DNA of 64,000 nucleotides. It comes from Drosophila miranda (lineage: Eukaryota > Arthropoda > Insecta > Diptera > Drosophilidae). The notes under the pieces were generated by a model that was not told the origin of the DNA, did no database searches, and saw only the letters and a program-made list of their open reading frames with translations. The stretch is from contig NC_046675.1 of assembly GCF_003369915.1 (NCBI RefSeq), positions 7,936,001 through 8,000,000 on the forward strand, in the 5' to 3' direction. Made by a program: the position numbers and the translations under genes. Positions 1 through 11,420 of the stretch are shown here, one piece after another. The first letter of the stretch is position 1; every line of letters starts with the position of its first letter.

Positions 1-58
1 TTTCCTGGCAACGCCACGATTCCTCCTCCACCTCTCCCCCTCAATCGATGGCACTTAC

Positions 59-181
59 CTCATGGGCTTTGGGATGCTGGTGCTGACAGTTGTGTGCGGT
101 GGCCGTCGCCAGAAGCCAGCAGCAGAGGCCAAGGGCCACAAGGAATGTGCCCGGTTGGGTCTGCAGCGGAGGCAAGCCCAT
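59..181 (-). CDS. Invadolysin: Invadolysin-like metalloprotease, first coding exon (partial gene)
   Basis: On the minus strand an ATG at 181 opens 41 codons that end exactly at a consensus donor (GTAAGT, 58-53) in phase 0. The encoded start has a hydrophobic segment (about residues 13-29, LVALGLCCWLLATATA) typical of a signal peptide, followed by a Cys/His-rich stretch (HNCQHQHPKAHE). That stretch resembles my recollection of the N-terminus of the leishmanolysin-like M8 metalloprotease Invadolysin, which in flies acts at membranes and lipid droplets and is needed for mitosis and cell migration. The HExxH catalytic core would lie left of the window, so the family call rests only on this leader and is tentative. 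What is seen directly is a secretory-type first exon with a good donor. Confidence 0.55.
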
Positions 182-2011
182 GTTTAGGGCGTGGGACTCG
201 TACTCTGAATATAGCTAATTATAGATTCCTGGACAGGATTGTTGCATCGTTTTCGCCGAAGCAGTCGCTCCACAGGATGGATGGTGAATCTCTATCTTAT
301 TGAAGAGCGCGTTCACTGGACCATTTGGTAGTTTGCTTATGACGGCATTCGTTGTTGTACGAGTATTTGTTTGCTTTGTCAATTACTCGTAAATCGCGCT
401 CTGCGAAACCGGTCCCTCTGCTGCCCGCCCCCGGTTCCTTTCTCACACGTACAACCGCATATATGTATGGGTGTGCATAAACTACACCACTGAAAAAGTG
501 CGGCCTTTGGACTACTTTTGTTTTTGGGTGGGTGTGTCCCGCGCGAATTCGACCCACGCCGCTGCAGCAGTCTTAGATTTAGTTGCTTTTGCAGCAAGCG
601 GCTTGGCGTAGCCACAACATCCACATAAATGTCAAATTCTCATGAACTTCCCGGCGGCAGAATGCATTGCACGGTCCCTATTTCTCTGGCTTATTTATCC
701 GCGCAACACATTCACAAATCAGCGTCCATTTAATCGAATGTTTTCATTGATCAAAACGTTAAATACACAACAAACAAAAACAATGACGCGGGTGGGGGGT
801 AACTCCACAGCGATAGAGCGTCCTGTGCGAGGGGAGGTTGGGTGGTGTGGTTATTTTTGATAAATCGAAATATCAATAAGGGATATTGTGTCTCTACCTT
901 AACATTGTATCAACGCAATTGATATTCTAAATTTTTATAAACGTATTCGGCGTTACTTCTGTTTTCTGTGTTTCGCGACCGCGGCGGTTTTATCCACCAC
1001 CGACGTTGGACTAGTTGGGGCTGGTATTGGGGCTAGTGTTGGGCTTGTAGAAAACAGAAGGGGGGAAGTTAGAGATATTAATTTTGACCTGCCAATATAT
1101 CGATATATATTATGTTCTGATAGTTTTAGGTGATATGTATTGTACCTGCGAAATTATGTTATTTTTGCGGATACATCATCAACGGAACTACTTTTCTGAG
1201 TAAATAGACGATATTTTGATTTTTCACTTCTCCAATCTTGATTTTTATGTATCTTAGCAATGCATAGGTATTTATCGATACTTTTATGCGATAAGCGACG
1301 ATATTCCTCTATTTTGATATTCCGTTGAATATTGCTGCCCAACTACAAACACTCAGAGCAAAAAATAAATTTTACCCGATTAATCAATCAGTGTTCTACA
1401 ATATTGGCTAAATTTAAAAACTCCTTTTACTGGATTGTGTTTAAATAAGGTTTGAACAAGGAGCTCAAATGAAATGTCCCCTTTTTTACATGGTAACTAC
1501 ACATTTGCTACACGTTTGATACATTTCAACAAATTTGCCGAGCTAAAAGACAATGTTTTTTCCCTAATCAGTTAGATTCCTGCATATTTTTGGTAGTTTA
1601 GACACCTTTAAAATTTAGAGGCTATTTTTGTACACCTACTATAATAAAAAAGTGACAAACATTTCATCATGCACGTCGCATACACAGGCTGGATATATAT
1701 CGTTCCATGGTGAGTTGATCACTTTATCCATCCTCCAACTTCCATTAATTAATCTGAAACCAGATCTTAGTACAAGTAACATCGGCATTAGCTGTGACAG
1801 CAGTTAGTTCAACAGTATAACTGAGCATTTACAAACTTTCTGAATTCCTAACTACACTTAAAATTATTATTGTTATAAATTAATTTTGTTTTTTTATTGC
1901 CATACTTTTTAAATATTCAATATGCAACTAATCCCGATTAACATTCGCCGTTAGTTACCAGTTACCTAGCATTTATGAACCCAACTAATTACAATCTTCA
2001 ATTCATTGCAG
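182..2011. other. Intergenic region with DRE sites
   Basis: No supported coding sequence. This stretch lies between the Invadolysin-like exon (minus) and the coiled-coil gene (plus), so it probably holds two divergent promoters and untranslated exons. Two exact DRE octamers (TATCGATA) sit at 1098-1105 and 1273-1280. Possible splice donors occur near 1493 and 1709 (ATG followed by GTGAGT), but neither joins the next exon in an open frame, so the first exon of the plus-strand gene was not placed. Confidence 0.5.
1098..1280. promoter_or_regulatory. Pair of DRE motifs between divergent genes
   Basis: Exact TATCGATA octamers at 1098-1105 and 1273-1280. This is the binding consensus of DREF, common in promoters of Drosophila housekeeping and proliferation genes. 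The position between divergently oriented genes fits promoter function. Occupancy is inference. Confidence 0.45.
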
Positions 2012-4005
2012 ATACGAAGGCTAGCTACCTTCGCGCATTGGTAAATAATTTATGGGTGAGTTGCTTCGATAGAAGGGTGGGCGGGGAGCCTGAGCCACCT
2101 AATAAGGAATATTCTCCAGGTCGAGAGTGATGAATCGAGCTCACCGGCACTTACATCCCGATCCAGGAGGTCAATGTCGCTTGGGAGGTATTCGATAGGT
2201 CGGGTTCCAGGAAAGTTCAAGGGCAGCACTGACTCAACTTCATTTCCAGTAATGGACTCCGACTCCTACCAGGGGTCTGAACACGAGCCTAAGACAGACC
2301 TAAGCCTCACTGCTGAGCAGCCCCAGAGCCTCGCAACCACGGAAGATGACACACGTAGGTTTAACCCCTCATCTCATTTCCCTCGGGTCCTTTTTTCGAC
2401 TCTCTTGCAGTCCAGGGCGAATCCTATATGCGAATCCAGATGCTGGAATCCCATCAATCGGATTTTGTACAATCGTTAGGGTCATTAGATCCGCTACAGT
2501 CCGAGATGATTGGCACGTACAAGTGCATGCCCCTTGTGCTCAAAGAAGACAGCAAGTGGGTTGTCCAAAATAAAGACCCGATCTTGAATTTGCGTGAGTT
2601 TCTGTGGAGTAAATTCCCATCCAAAACAACTGCAGCGTCTTTCCTTTTGTAGCCACAGAGTGTGTGCAAGATCTTAAGGATCATTGCCAGGCTGCCGTGG
2701 ATTCGGGCTTCATGTTGCTCTACGATCAACTGGAGCGCGTCCGGTTGGCCAACTACGAGTTCCAGGCGACCCAACAGCTCCTAGTCAACCTAAAGAGTCT
2801 TCTGGTATGACTGATTAGCACACGCTTAAACTGTAGGATTCAGGCCTCTCCCTTTTAGCTACGGAAACATAACGAGTTTATGGAGGCTCGGATCTTAGAG
2901 ACCACAAAGACTCACAACGAACAGATGCATCGGCTCCAGGCGGACCTCGAGGTAAAGTTGAAGGCGGAGCAGGACAAATATCTCCCGAAGTTGGAGAAGC
3001 TGCAGAAATTGCTCCGGGACTGCGAGGCACAAAGAGACGATTACGAAAGGCAGCTGAAGCATAAGGACGACACCATTGAATCAATAATGGCTGAATCAAA
3101 CAAGAAAATGTCTCTGTGAGTGAAGCGACCACATCCCAGATGAACTGTGTCTAACTTATCTATCTTTAAATAGTAATTTGAATCTGGAGCATCAATTGGC
3201 GGAGTCGAGTGCTGAGCTGGCCCGGACACGGAACGAGCTCGTCGAGAGCAGGGAGCATATGGCTTATCTGGAGGCCGAATGGAAGGAGGAACACGAGGAC
3301 CACGAATCAGAGGAGAGCACTCAGAGTGTACAGCAGGCGTTTATAGATCTGGAACATGTCAAGTCAGAGCTATATGAGTCCCAGCAGCTGGTGGGCGAGA
3401 TGAGGGCACAAGCGAAACGCGACGACTTGATGATATGCCGGTACACCGAGGAAATCAATACCTGTCGTCTGAAGGAAACTGACAGCCAAAGAGCTTATCA
3501 AAAACTTTGTTTGGAATCTGCCGACAAGGACGTACAGATAAATAAGGTCCTTTGTCGAGGGATAGCCCTTAAAATATGCTTTTTATATATGTATTTCTGG
3601 TTGCAGATGCGCCTCAAGCTAGACTTGATGGAGGAGCAGCTAAGCCATGCCTATGAAAAACAGGCGCTCCAGAAGCAGGAAATCAAACGCTTGGAGGAGT
3701 TTTCAAAAGTGTCAGAGGAGGAAAATGCTCGCGTCACGGTCGAAAGGGACCAGTATCAGTTAGCCAAAAACACTGAGAAACAGCAGGTTGAAAACCTAAC
3801 GCAGCAGCTGTAAGTACTGAAATTTGTCGCTTTTTTCTAGCCCTAATATGTTTTCAAACAATTTCCGATGTGCAGTCAGGAATTTGTAGACTTTCTTCTT
3901 AGCAAAGGGAAACCCCCAGCTATCATTGAAGGTCTCATCCACGTTTGCAATAGATGTGGCTGCATACATCAACGGCAGCATCAATCTAGATCCACAGTCG
4001 CGTAA
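2012..4005 (+). CDS. Coiled-coil protein, unidentified (8 exons; start uncertain)
   Basis: Exons joined by consensus splice sites keep one frame: 2012-2055, 2120-2354, 2411-2593, 2653-2804, 2859-3115, 3174-3546, 3607-3809 and 3876-4005 (TAA). The last seven encode about 510 residues. The first listed exon is open in phase (DTKASYLRALVNNLW) and needs an upstream start I could not find; a start at the ATG at 2174 is the alternative. The N-terminus is Ser-rich (SSSPALTSRSRRSMS). From the exon at 2859 onward the protein is a long charged heptad-type coiled coil (QADLEVKLKAEQDKYLPKLE). It ends in a short [13 protein letters not shown] tail (HVCNRCGCIHQR). AATAAA lies at 4085-4090. I recognise no enzyme domain; a structural or cytoskeletal role is only a guess. 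Confidence 0.75.
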
Positions 4006-4084
4006 GTTGGGGAAACGCAGGGAGCGCAGCAGCAACAGCGCAACCAACAAAGAGCACTTGATATTGAATAATATTAAATATATA

Positions 4085-4090
4085 AATAAA
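4085..4090 (+). terminator. Poly(A) signal of the coiled-coil gene
   Basis: AATAAA 80 bases after the TAA at 4003-4005, in an AT-rich tail. It fits the mRNA 3' end. Confidence 0.6.
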
Positions 4091-4696
4091 TACTGTTTTC
4101 ACGTTTGGAGTTGTTAGTCAAAATTGCATTTTCGTTTTTTGGTACTTCCGTTTTTCAAATTTTTTTCACATTTGCTCATTTTCTGTTAAACTTCTAGTTT
4201 AGTGCTGTTAAGCGCACATTTTAGTGAACTCCGATAGCATTATCGATAGTATGAGTTTCTTTTAATTCTGAGCATAGCCTGCTGTTTGGCGCCAACTTTA
4301 CAAATTGACTAACATTTCAAAGGACTTTTTTTTCTTCCGATTAGATGAAATTCCACTCTTTTCCTGAAAAGTTTTCCTTTCCTTTTAATAGGAAAACTAC
4401 AGTAGGTCAATACAAATTTCTGGGGTAGGTAACGCCCATGATTTGGTCAAGGCTTTGCATTTACATTCACGTTAAATCTTTTAAATACAAAAATATTTTT
4501 TGAGTTGTCTTCCTATAGTTGTACAGGCACAGCCATCACTACACACATGTCCATGTTGTAGCTTCCTTGTAATTGTATTTATGTTTAAGCATATGTTCAC
4601 AACGCCATATACATATGTCTTAGACTATGCTTAAAGTTTATAATAAACATTACTTCGAGTGAAATTTTTAGGGACAGGTTCTAAGGTGTAGTAATG
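4091..4696. other. Intergenic region between convergent genes
   Basis: AT-rich DNA between the 3' ends of the coiled-coil gene (plus) and ADAT2 (minus). It includes one exact DRE octamer (TATCGATA, 4241-4248) that is not near a known start. No ORF is supported. Confidence 0.5.
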
Positions 4697-5179
4697 TTAA
4701 TTCTTCTTTTTGGCCACTGTCGGCGCCGCCGGATTGTCGCCCTTGTAGAACTCCTTCAGCAGCGCCATGGCCTCGTCGGCGCGCACGCCTCCAGTGATTT
4801 TGATTTTTTTGCCCACCACAGCGCCGACATTCACTACCGTCTTCCCGCCGAAACGATCGTTTTCGCAACCAAAAATAATCTCCTGAACGCCCAATGTGTG
4901 CAGGGCGGCAGAGCACATGATGCACGGCTCCACGGTGACCACCACGATGATCTCGCTGAACATTTGGCGTGCTGGCAGATTCTTCTCCCGACAGTAGGCC
5001 AAGATGGCATCGATGCAAATGAACTCGGCATGACGGGTAGCGTTCCGGGATACGTTCACTTCGTTGGCGCCACGTGCGACGACTTTGTCCTCGTGCACAA
5101 AGACACAGCCAACGGGCACCTCACCTGCGTCACGGGCTCGTCGCGCTTCCATCAACGCTTCCTCCATAAAAGCGGCCAT
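4697..5179 (-). CDS. ADAT2: tRNA-specific adenosine deaminase 2 (ADAT2/TAD2)
   Basis: A single exon encodes 160 residues of the cytidine/deoxycytidylate deaminase fold. The zinc site is complete: HAE at residues 50-52 (His ligand and proton-shuttle Glu) and PCIMC at 85-89 (two Cys ligands). VPVGCVFV (21-28) is the conserved strand before the active site. In eukaryotes ADAT2 is the catalytic partner of ADAT3 and converts A34 to inosine in tRNA anticodons. I chose the start at 5179 (MAAFMEEAL) because the family begins there; an in-frame ATG at 5245 would add a 22-residue non-conserved leader. Smug lies about 300 bases upstream on the same strand, and the two probably have separate promoters. 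Confidence 0.93.
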   Translation of the reverse strand: MAAFMEEALMEARRARDAGEVPVGCVFVHEDKVVARGANEVNVSRNATRHAEFICIDAILAYCREKNLPARQMFSEIIVVVTVEPCIMCSAALHTLGVQEIIFGCENDRFGGKTVVNVGAVVGKKIKITGGVRADEAMALLKEFYKGDNPAAPTVAKKKN

Positions 5180-5485
5180 TTGGCATGGAAAAATCTTCGT
5201 GGAAATTGGGTGAAAAAAAATCAACAAAACAAAAGACGACGACAAAATAGCGAGCGCTTTTCAACACTAAAGGCGCTGATCAGCTGATTAGAGGTGAGCA
5301 CGATCTGATAGCTTCGATGTTATCGTTTTGTTATTATTTTAAATAAATTATTGTATATTTTATTATGAATATTTTGTACGTGTTGTTAATATTTTTGGGC
5401 CTGTATGGCTTCCGATATTGCCAGCGGAATGTCCTTGAATTTTATCGATGGGTTCTTGCAGTTCACGCATTGAAAATGCCTTTGT

Positions 5486-6379
5486 TTATACCTCATTACG
5501 CATGAACTGTATCAAGCCATGCTGCTCCAGAAACTCCTGAGCCTTCTCTGGCCAATTTGTGTTGTTTACAGAACGCGGACTTGGATGCGCCAAGCGCAGC
5601 AAAGACACCGCTTTGCAGTATTCCGAGCGCTTCAATGTTTGATACACATAATCGCCCACAGCCACCACCACCTGGGGCCTGACAATCTGCAACTGCTTCT
5701 CCAAGGCATCCAAGCAAACGTCACGGATTTTCTGCTTGTACGGACCCTTTAGCTCCGTCGGTGTTATGTTTTTTCCGGCAGCATCGAAAAAGGCAAGTGG
5801 ACAAAAGTTATGCACAAAGCATTGTCGCGAAAATGTGTCTAGTCGGCCGCCCGCCAAACGTAGAAATAGTTCCCACAAGCGCACCCCACTCCGCTCCTCT
5901 GTTTTGCACTGCAAGCCCACAACTGGTCGCTTAGGATGGATTACTGGCGGCCTTCCGACCTCTCCGGAGATCTCCATTAACTCGCTTACAGTGCGCACAT
6001 TGCCAAAGGGAATCTATAAGAGGATTTTGGGTTAATTGCTGACGGAGCCAAGCTGACCTGAACGTACTCCCGTTTGAGCCATGCCAGTGGGTCCCGGATT
6101 CATGCCTATGAACATGACGCGCTTCGGTCCATCTAGAAAGCGGCGCAAATAGGCGCAGTGCAGGGATGACGCGTACTCCACGGGATTGTATGTGCATGAA
6201 ATGGTCGGGGGCGTGGCAAAGGTTTCAAGCGACTCATTGAGGCTAACTTCAATGTTGTAGAACTGCTGCCACGGGGGCTGGGCAAACAGAGCAGATGTGG
6301 TCTCTTCACTCATGGGTGCTTTTTTGGGGTCCGCCTCAGACAGTTCCGCTGTCCGCAGGGCTAGCTTTCGCTTCAGCAT
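5486..6379 (-). CDS. Smug: SMUG1-type single-strand-selective uracil-DNA glycosylase
   Basis: Two exons, 6379-6068 and 6013-5486, encode 279 residues. The intron is GTACGT...TATAG, and the joined frame reads AQTG|IPFGNVRTV, which restores the family sequence. Motif 1 GMNPGP is at residues 92-97 (water-activating Asn loop), followed by GMAQTGIPFG. Motif 2 HPSPR is at 247-251 (DNA intercalation loop and catalytic His). Family role: nuclear base-excision repair removing uracil and 5-hydroxymethyluracil. Length matches SMUG1. One position usually aromatic (Phe in GMNPGPFGM) is Thr here. Neighbours ADAT2 and Deterin are on the same strand with short gaps. Confidence 0.95.
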
Positions 6380-6559
6380 AACGATTTTTGAGATTTAAAC
6401 AATGAGAGCGCGAGCTGATAACAAAACAAACCGAATGACAAACCAAGGGGGGGAACAGATGATTTGTGCTTCGGGGCTGCCAACCTGATTTATTAAGTGA
6501 TTTCTATAGTTACAACATAAAAATGTTAAAGTTAAATATACGCGCAGTTAATCCAAGCG

Positions 6560-7143
6560 TTATTTTTTTTTATGCGTAAACTCATCCAGACTGTTTTCGT
6601 TATCCCTAATAAAGCCCTGCTTGAAGGCTTTACAATTTTTCTCTATGCTGCTCTTGACCACACGGCCCAATATTTCTAGAAATTGTGTCACCTACGAAAG
6701 GAGTGCAATGATGAAAAGTGGTTCCAAATGCGGCTGCTGCTGCGCACTTACCGTCAAATCCTTTTCCGCACATCCTAGCTTGACAAATTCGCATTGCGGG
6801 GCGTGCTTCAGATGCTCCTTCCAGGGATCGTCGTCCGACTCCCAGCCATCCAGGGTTTTGCTGCACACGAAGCATGTGGCCGTGTCATTCTCCCGCTTTG
6901 TGCCCGTCCAATAGAAGCCCGCCTCAGCCATCTGCATTGTAATGTGTCTAATTATTATCGGACCAAGCACAAACCATTTTATAATCCGCTTGCCTTGGAT
7001 ATACTACAGGACGACTGCTCGGGGAAGGGCCAGTCCTTGAAACTCTCCACACGGTGTTGCTCCAACAAATATAGTTGCCGGAACGACTCCAGCTTGTCCG
7101 CAACCACTGCCCCCGTAGCATCAGTTGCCTCTGTAGCATCCAT
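6560..7143 (-). CDS. Det: Deterin, survivin-like BIR-domain protein
   Basis: Three exons, 7143-6994, 6931-6752 and 6691-6560, encode 153 residues. One BIR domain carries the zinc ligands C70, C73, H90 and C97 (CFVC...HLKHAPQC). The C-terminal helix region is typical of survivin (VTQFLEILGRVVKSS). Family role: chromosomal passenger complex subunit with INCENP, Borealin and Aurora B at centromeres and midzone, and apoptosis inhibition. Intron 1 uses a GC donor (AAG|GCAAGC at 6993) with a normal CAG acceptor; reading through instead would end the BIR domain early. Two DRE octamers lie about 105-125 bases upstream of the start (7248-7255, 7262-7269), fitting a proliferation-linked promoter. Confidence 0.94.
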
Positions 7144-7247
7144 TAGCCCTCTTGTTTCACGTTTATCACACAAACAACAAAAAATATTTCTTGACAGACA
7201 AGCGAAGCGCGTCGTTTGTTTTGCTGTACTTAGGGATGTCAACTTTA

Positions 7248-7269
7248 TATCGATATCAATATATCGATA
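7248..7269. promoter_or_regulatory. Two DRE octamers upstream of Deterin
   Basis: TATCGATA occurs at 7248-7255 and again at 7262-7269, about 105 bases upstream of the Deterin start codon. DREF sites are common at cell-cycle gene promoters. Function is inferred from position. Confidence 0.6.
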
Positions 7270-8010
7270 TATATATTTTTTGTTGATCACATATCTTTGT
7301 AAGTGCTAATTTTTTCAGCTACCGAAAATATATTTTTTCAAAAACATCAGCGACACAACACCTTTTTGAAATCTGACAAAATCAACACAATTTTTCAGTT
7401 GCTTCCAGTCGCTAGATCATATATTCTGCTTATTCGCGAAACGGAATTTATCGTCGTTTTGTTTTGAAACTGGCTGTCACTGGCTGGTAACAGAACAGCC
7501 TATATTGCTGTTATGCTGCTATGCTAGAACAGCTGTTTCAGTTATTTTCTGCTTGGAGTTGGCACACACGAAACGAAAAAACAATACAATATTTAGTTTT
7601 AAACAGAAACATACACTAAGAAGCCCAGTTATTTGTTGTTAAGTTAATACCATTCCCAGTGCAATCGGTGTTTTTCCCTTTTCCCGTGCTAAAAGTGCTG
7701 CCGTTCTACATTCGCGGAAGGTGCTCAAAATTGATTAGAAAAAAAGAAAGTATCAGTCAGTCAGGGGCCAGTCAGGCGAAAATCTACCGCAGTCACGGCC
7801 TTGGGTAGACGGGAACGCAACCTAGTTGACGCCAACGGCCCGCCACGCCCCACCTCGCCTGCGCTCGCCCAGTTCTGAACCGAAGTTAGTAGGTCAGTGT
7901 CGCGTCGCGCTGCAGAAGGCTCAAGGACAATCCAGGAAGCAAGCTCGTACGCACAAAGCGAGCACAGCCAGGGGCAACCACTAACATACCATCGGCGATG
8001 AAACGCGTCC
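7270..8010. promoter_or_regulatory. Divergent promoter region, Deterin / Fem-1
   Basis: The 867 bases between the two divergent start codons hold both 5' UTRs and no supported ORF. A short upstream ORF starts at ATG 7999 (six codons), out of frame with and overlapping the Fem-1 start at 8011. It could modulate initiation. Confidence 0.45.
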
Positions 8011-10478
8011 ATGGCTAACGAACGGAAGCAGTCAAGTCCCAAAGTGGAGCTGATTAAACTGAGCCACGAGCTCATCGAAGAGTGCAAGCGCAGCCTGGAA
8101 TACTCCATATTGTCCCGTCACCTGCGGCACGAGCTAGAAAAGTATGTATTGCGAGTGTAGTGGCGGCTCTCGCATGCCTTGAAGCTTGGCGCTCGCGATA
8201 GAGGCTGAGAAATGCTCAACAATCAATGTTTTGATTGTTGTTTGGCGTCGTTGAACCTGTCGCCTTATCAACGAGCGCCCATAGCCAAGCGAATTGCGGC
8301 CTCCAAGATATTTATGGCTGCACGTGCTGATCAGAACTTCCGTCCTAATCCGTTCCCGTTCTCATTCGCAGGCTTCCACGCGAGTCACGTCGCGAGGTTG
8401 TGCGGCGGCAGCGCAATGGATGCGCCCCCCTGTTCATTGCCAGCCGGCGAGGTGCTGTGGTCGTTGCCGAATATCTGATAACCATCTGCGAGGCGGACAT
8501 AGAGCAGCGCGGCCACTACGAGGTGCTCGAGGACAACAGCTTCCACTATGTCTCGCCGTTGTGGGCGGCCGTCGTGTCAAACAGACTGTCCATGGTCAAG
8601 TATCTGGTGCGCATCGGCTCCGATATAAACGCCGCCTCCGACTCGGGCTCCACGCCTGTGCGTAGTGCATGCTACATGACTCACACGGATATAGGTGAGG
8701 ATTTCTTAATCGTTCGGCCTGGCAGCTGCTCAGCTCCCACCATTCTTAACACAATACATTTATATTACGACAATTGAAGACAACCCACCATCATATTAAC
8801 TCACACGTAATTGTTGCTTACAGTCAAGTTTCTCGTGGAGAATGGGGCTGACATCAAGCGCCCAAATGTGAATGGTGGCACCTGTCTCATCAACTCCGTG
8901 CAATCGGTCGATCTCTGTTTGTATTTGGTGCGCAAGGGAGCCGATATCAATGCGAGGGACATACAGGACAAGACGGCGTTGCACTATGCCATTCAGGAGC
9001 ATCGACTGGATACCACCAGAATGTTGATAGAGCAGGGAGCCGATCCTTTTGCGACCAGTCGCTATGGGGACGACGCCTTGCGCACCGCCTGCCTCAAGGG
9101 AGCTCATCATATATTCGACTATCTCAAAAAGGAATTGAACTATCCTGCTCTGCGGCTGGCAGAGGCGCACGAACTGATGGGCTCGACTTTTCTCGACGAG
9201 CACAACGAGTCGCGTGTGTGCATACTGCACTGGCGAATGGCCCACCATATACGGGCCGCCTGCACGCCGTACATTGAGAAGAAGCCCGCCGTTATGTTGC
9301 GCAGTGCGTACAACAATTCGGTAGAGTTTACGACACTTGAGGAGCTGGACAACATTGAAACCGACATGGATGCCATGCGCATTCAGAGTCTGTTGATCTG
9401 CGAACGCATCCTTGGCCTGACCCACAAGGATATGCTGTTCCGATTGACCTTCAGGGGTGCCTCGTATGCGGACTCCTTGCAGTTCCAGCGCTGCGTTGAT
9501 CTCTGGCGCTTTCTGCTCGAGGTGCGTGTCTCCAACTGGTCAATTCTGCATTTTGAGACCTGTTTTGCTGCACAGGCGCTGGTGCGCCTTCTGCTCGACC
9601 TGCACGTGCAAAACGTGAGCCACATACGCACCGAAGCCGGAGCACGTTTTGTACAGGATGAAAAGATTCTTCCGCGATTCGAAGATGTCCTGGGTGTGTT
9701 CCGCACCCTCGCTGAGAGCGCTGTCCTTGTGAAGGCCTTGCTGAAGCAACGACCAGTATTTCGCCGGCAGCAGGAGAACTACGACCGCGTAATGCGCTGT
9801 CTGGCCCATCTCCTCTACTTGCTGTTCAATACCGTCCCAACAGAGCCTCAGAAAAAGCTGATATATCAGGTCGTTCACGAAACGGTTGTCGTTGGCAATT
9901 TGAGGAGTGCCAGCACCTCGGACACCCTGCTCCACCTGTGCTCCTCGCGGTTGAATGTGATCAAAAGCGGCTATATAACCGACGATAATTTTGCCGATGT
10001 ATGTGACATGAAAGTGCCTTCAGCCATTGAGCAATCCTCATTAATGCCATACTTTCACCCTTTCAGAAGACTGTGTTTCCCAATGCTGATGTTATAAAAC
10101 TGCTCATCGAGTGCGGCGTTGATGTCAACATCAAGAACGAAGCCAAATCTACCCCCCTGCATGTGGCTTGCCAGCCTTACAACTTCAACAATGATGTGAG
10201 CAATGAGAATTGTTAATTCTTAATTATAAACTGTTTAACGTTTCCCCCCACAGATTGTCAGCTTGTTGCTGAAGTACGGAGCGGACATCGATCAGCCGAA
10301 CCGTGCCGACAAGCGGCCTTACGACTTAATTGCCTCCAATCCCACCAGCACCATTCCGCTGCTCAACTTCGTGACCCTGCAGTGCCTGGCGGCGACGGCC
10401 ATCAGTAAGAATATGGTACCCTATCAGGGTCAGTTACACCGACAGCTGGAACAGTTTGTGCGCAATCACGAACCATAG
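8011..10478 (+). CDS. Fem-1: Fem-1 homologue, ankyrin-repeat substrate receptor of CUL2 ubiquitin ligase
   Basis: Five exons with phase-consistent GT-AG introns: 8011-8141, 8372-8694, 8824-9998, 10067-10195 and 10254-10478, encoding 660 residues. The N-terminal half is an ankyrin array (NGCAPLFIASRRGAVVVAEY, SPLWAAVVSNRLSMVKYLV, DKTALHYAIQEHRLDTTRML). It is followed by a helical TPR/VHL-box-type region and two more ankyrin repeats near the end (STPLHVACQPYNFNNDIVSL, LLKYGADIDQPN). This order and length are those of FEM1A/B/C, which bring Arg or Cys C-degron substrates to CUL2 ligases. The start at 8011 is the first ATG in frame. No breaks were seen. Confidence 0.95.
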
Positions 10479-11420
10479 GATCTGATCGGATCGTTTCGGA
10501 TCTTTCTAGCTTTCAGTCAAAATTGTTATAGTTTCACTTTGGCTTACAAACTTCGGACTGTCCAAATTTCACCAAGTGTATCCGTAATCTTTGTCTCGCT
10601 CTATATTAAATACAGATATTAAAGATATTTACATGCATATATCTACTGTTAAATCGGCTTAATGTAGATTTAAACGAAACTCCTCTAAATTCGAAAAACA
10701 ACTACACCAATCACATAAAATGTAAAACGATTAAGCAGTGTTTAAACGATAAAAGTGATATATATATATATACTATACTACATAGAGATTGTATCTGATC
10801 TGATCCAATCCGTTAATATTTTAGAGAACTTACAAGAACTGGTTGCGAGGATTGTTAAGCGACAAAGAGATAGAGATATAATGAAACAATACTTAACAGT
10901 CTAGTTCTGTGCTGCTGTTTGATTAGGTCCTAGCTCTAATAACGCCAATAAAGTTTACATATTACGAGTATCTACATAGACATATGGCTGAGCTGAGACA
11001 ACCTATATAGTACTATATATATACAACTAGAATAACTAATTGAACACTTGTTGACCCACTAAAATCGAAATCAATATATTAAATATTTAATTAGTTATAA
11101 GATGGCCACCAAACCCACTCAACTCTTGGCCGGCTTTAGACCTCGTCTATGATATTTCTCGCCATCCCTTCGTCCTTCACCTATTCTAGACCTATTTATT
11201 ATTGTATATCGTGTATTTTGTTTGATTAACACACTGTATTTTTATAAACAATTTCTGTGAGACTTTCGTCGGGTCGGATCGGGTCTCGCTGGGGTTGAGG
11301 TTGAGTTTGGTTTGCACGCATATTGAAATAGTAATAATATCGAATAATCATCTACTGAACTTTCGAGTAAAATGCAATTCTAATCAATAAATTGAATAGT
11401 TTACAGTTTACTGTCAATAA
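10479..11420 (+). other. Fem-1 3' UTR and flank
   Basis: AT-rich non-coding DNA after the Fem-1 stop. Candidate AATAAA signals at 10947-10952, about 11386 and about 11416 suggest alternative 3' ends up to about 0.95 kb long. No other gene is supported. Confidence 0.55.

Noticed and set aside
4241-4248. DRE octamer taken as an ADAT2 promoter
   Set aside because: It lies beyond the 3' end of ADAT2, about 0.9 kb from its start, so a promoter role there is unlikely.
4694-5287. 197-codon plus-strand ORF
   Set aside because: Antisense shadow of ADAT2, whose zinc-site motifs are clear on the minus strand.
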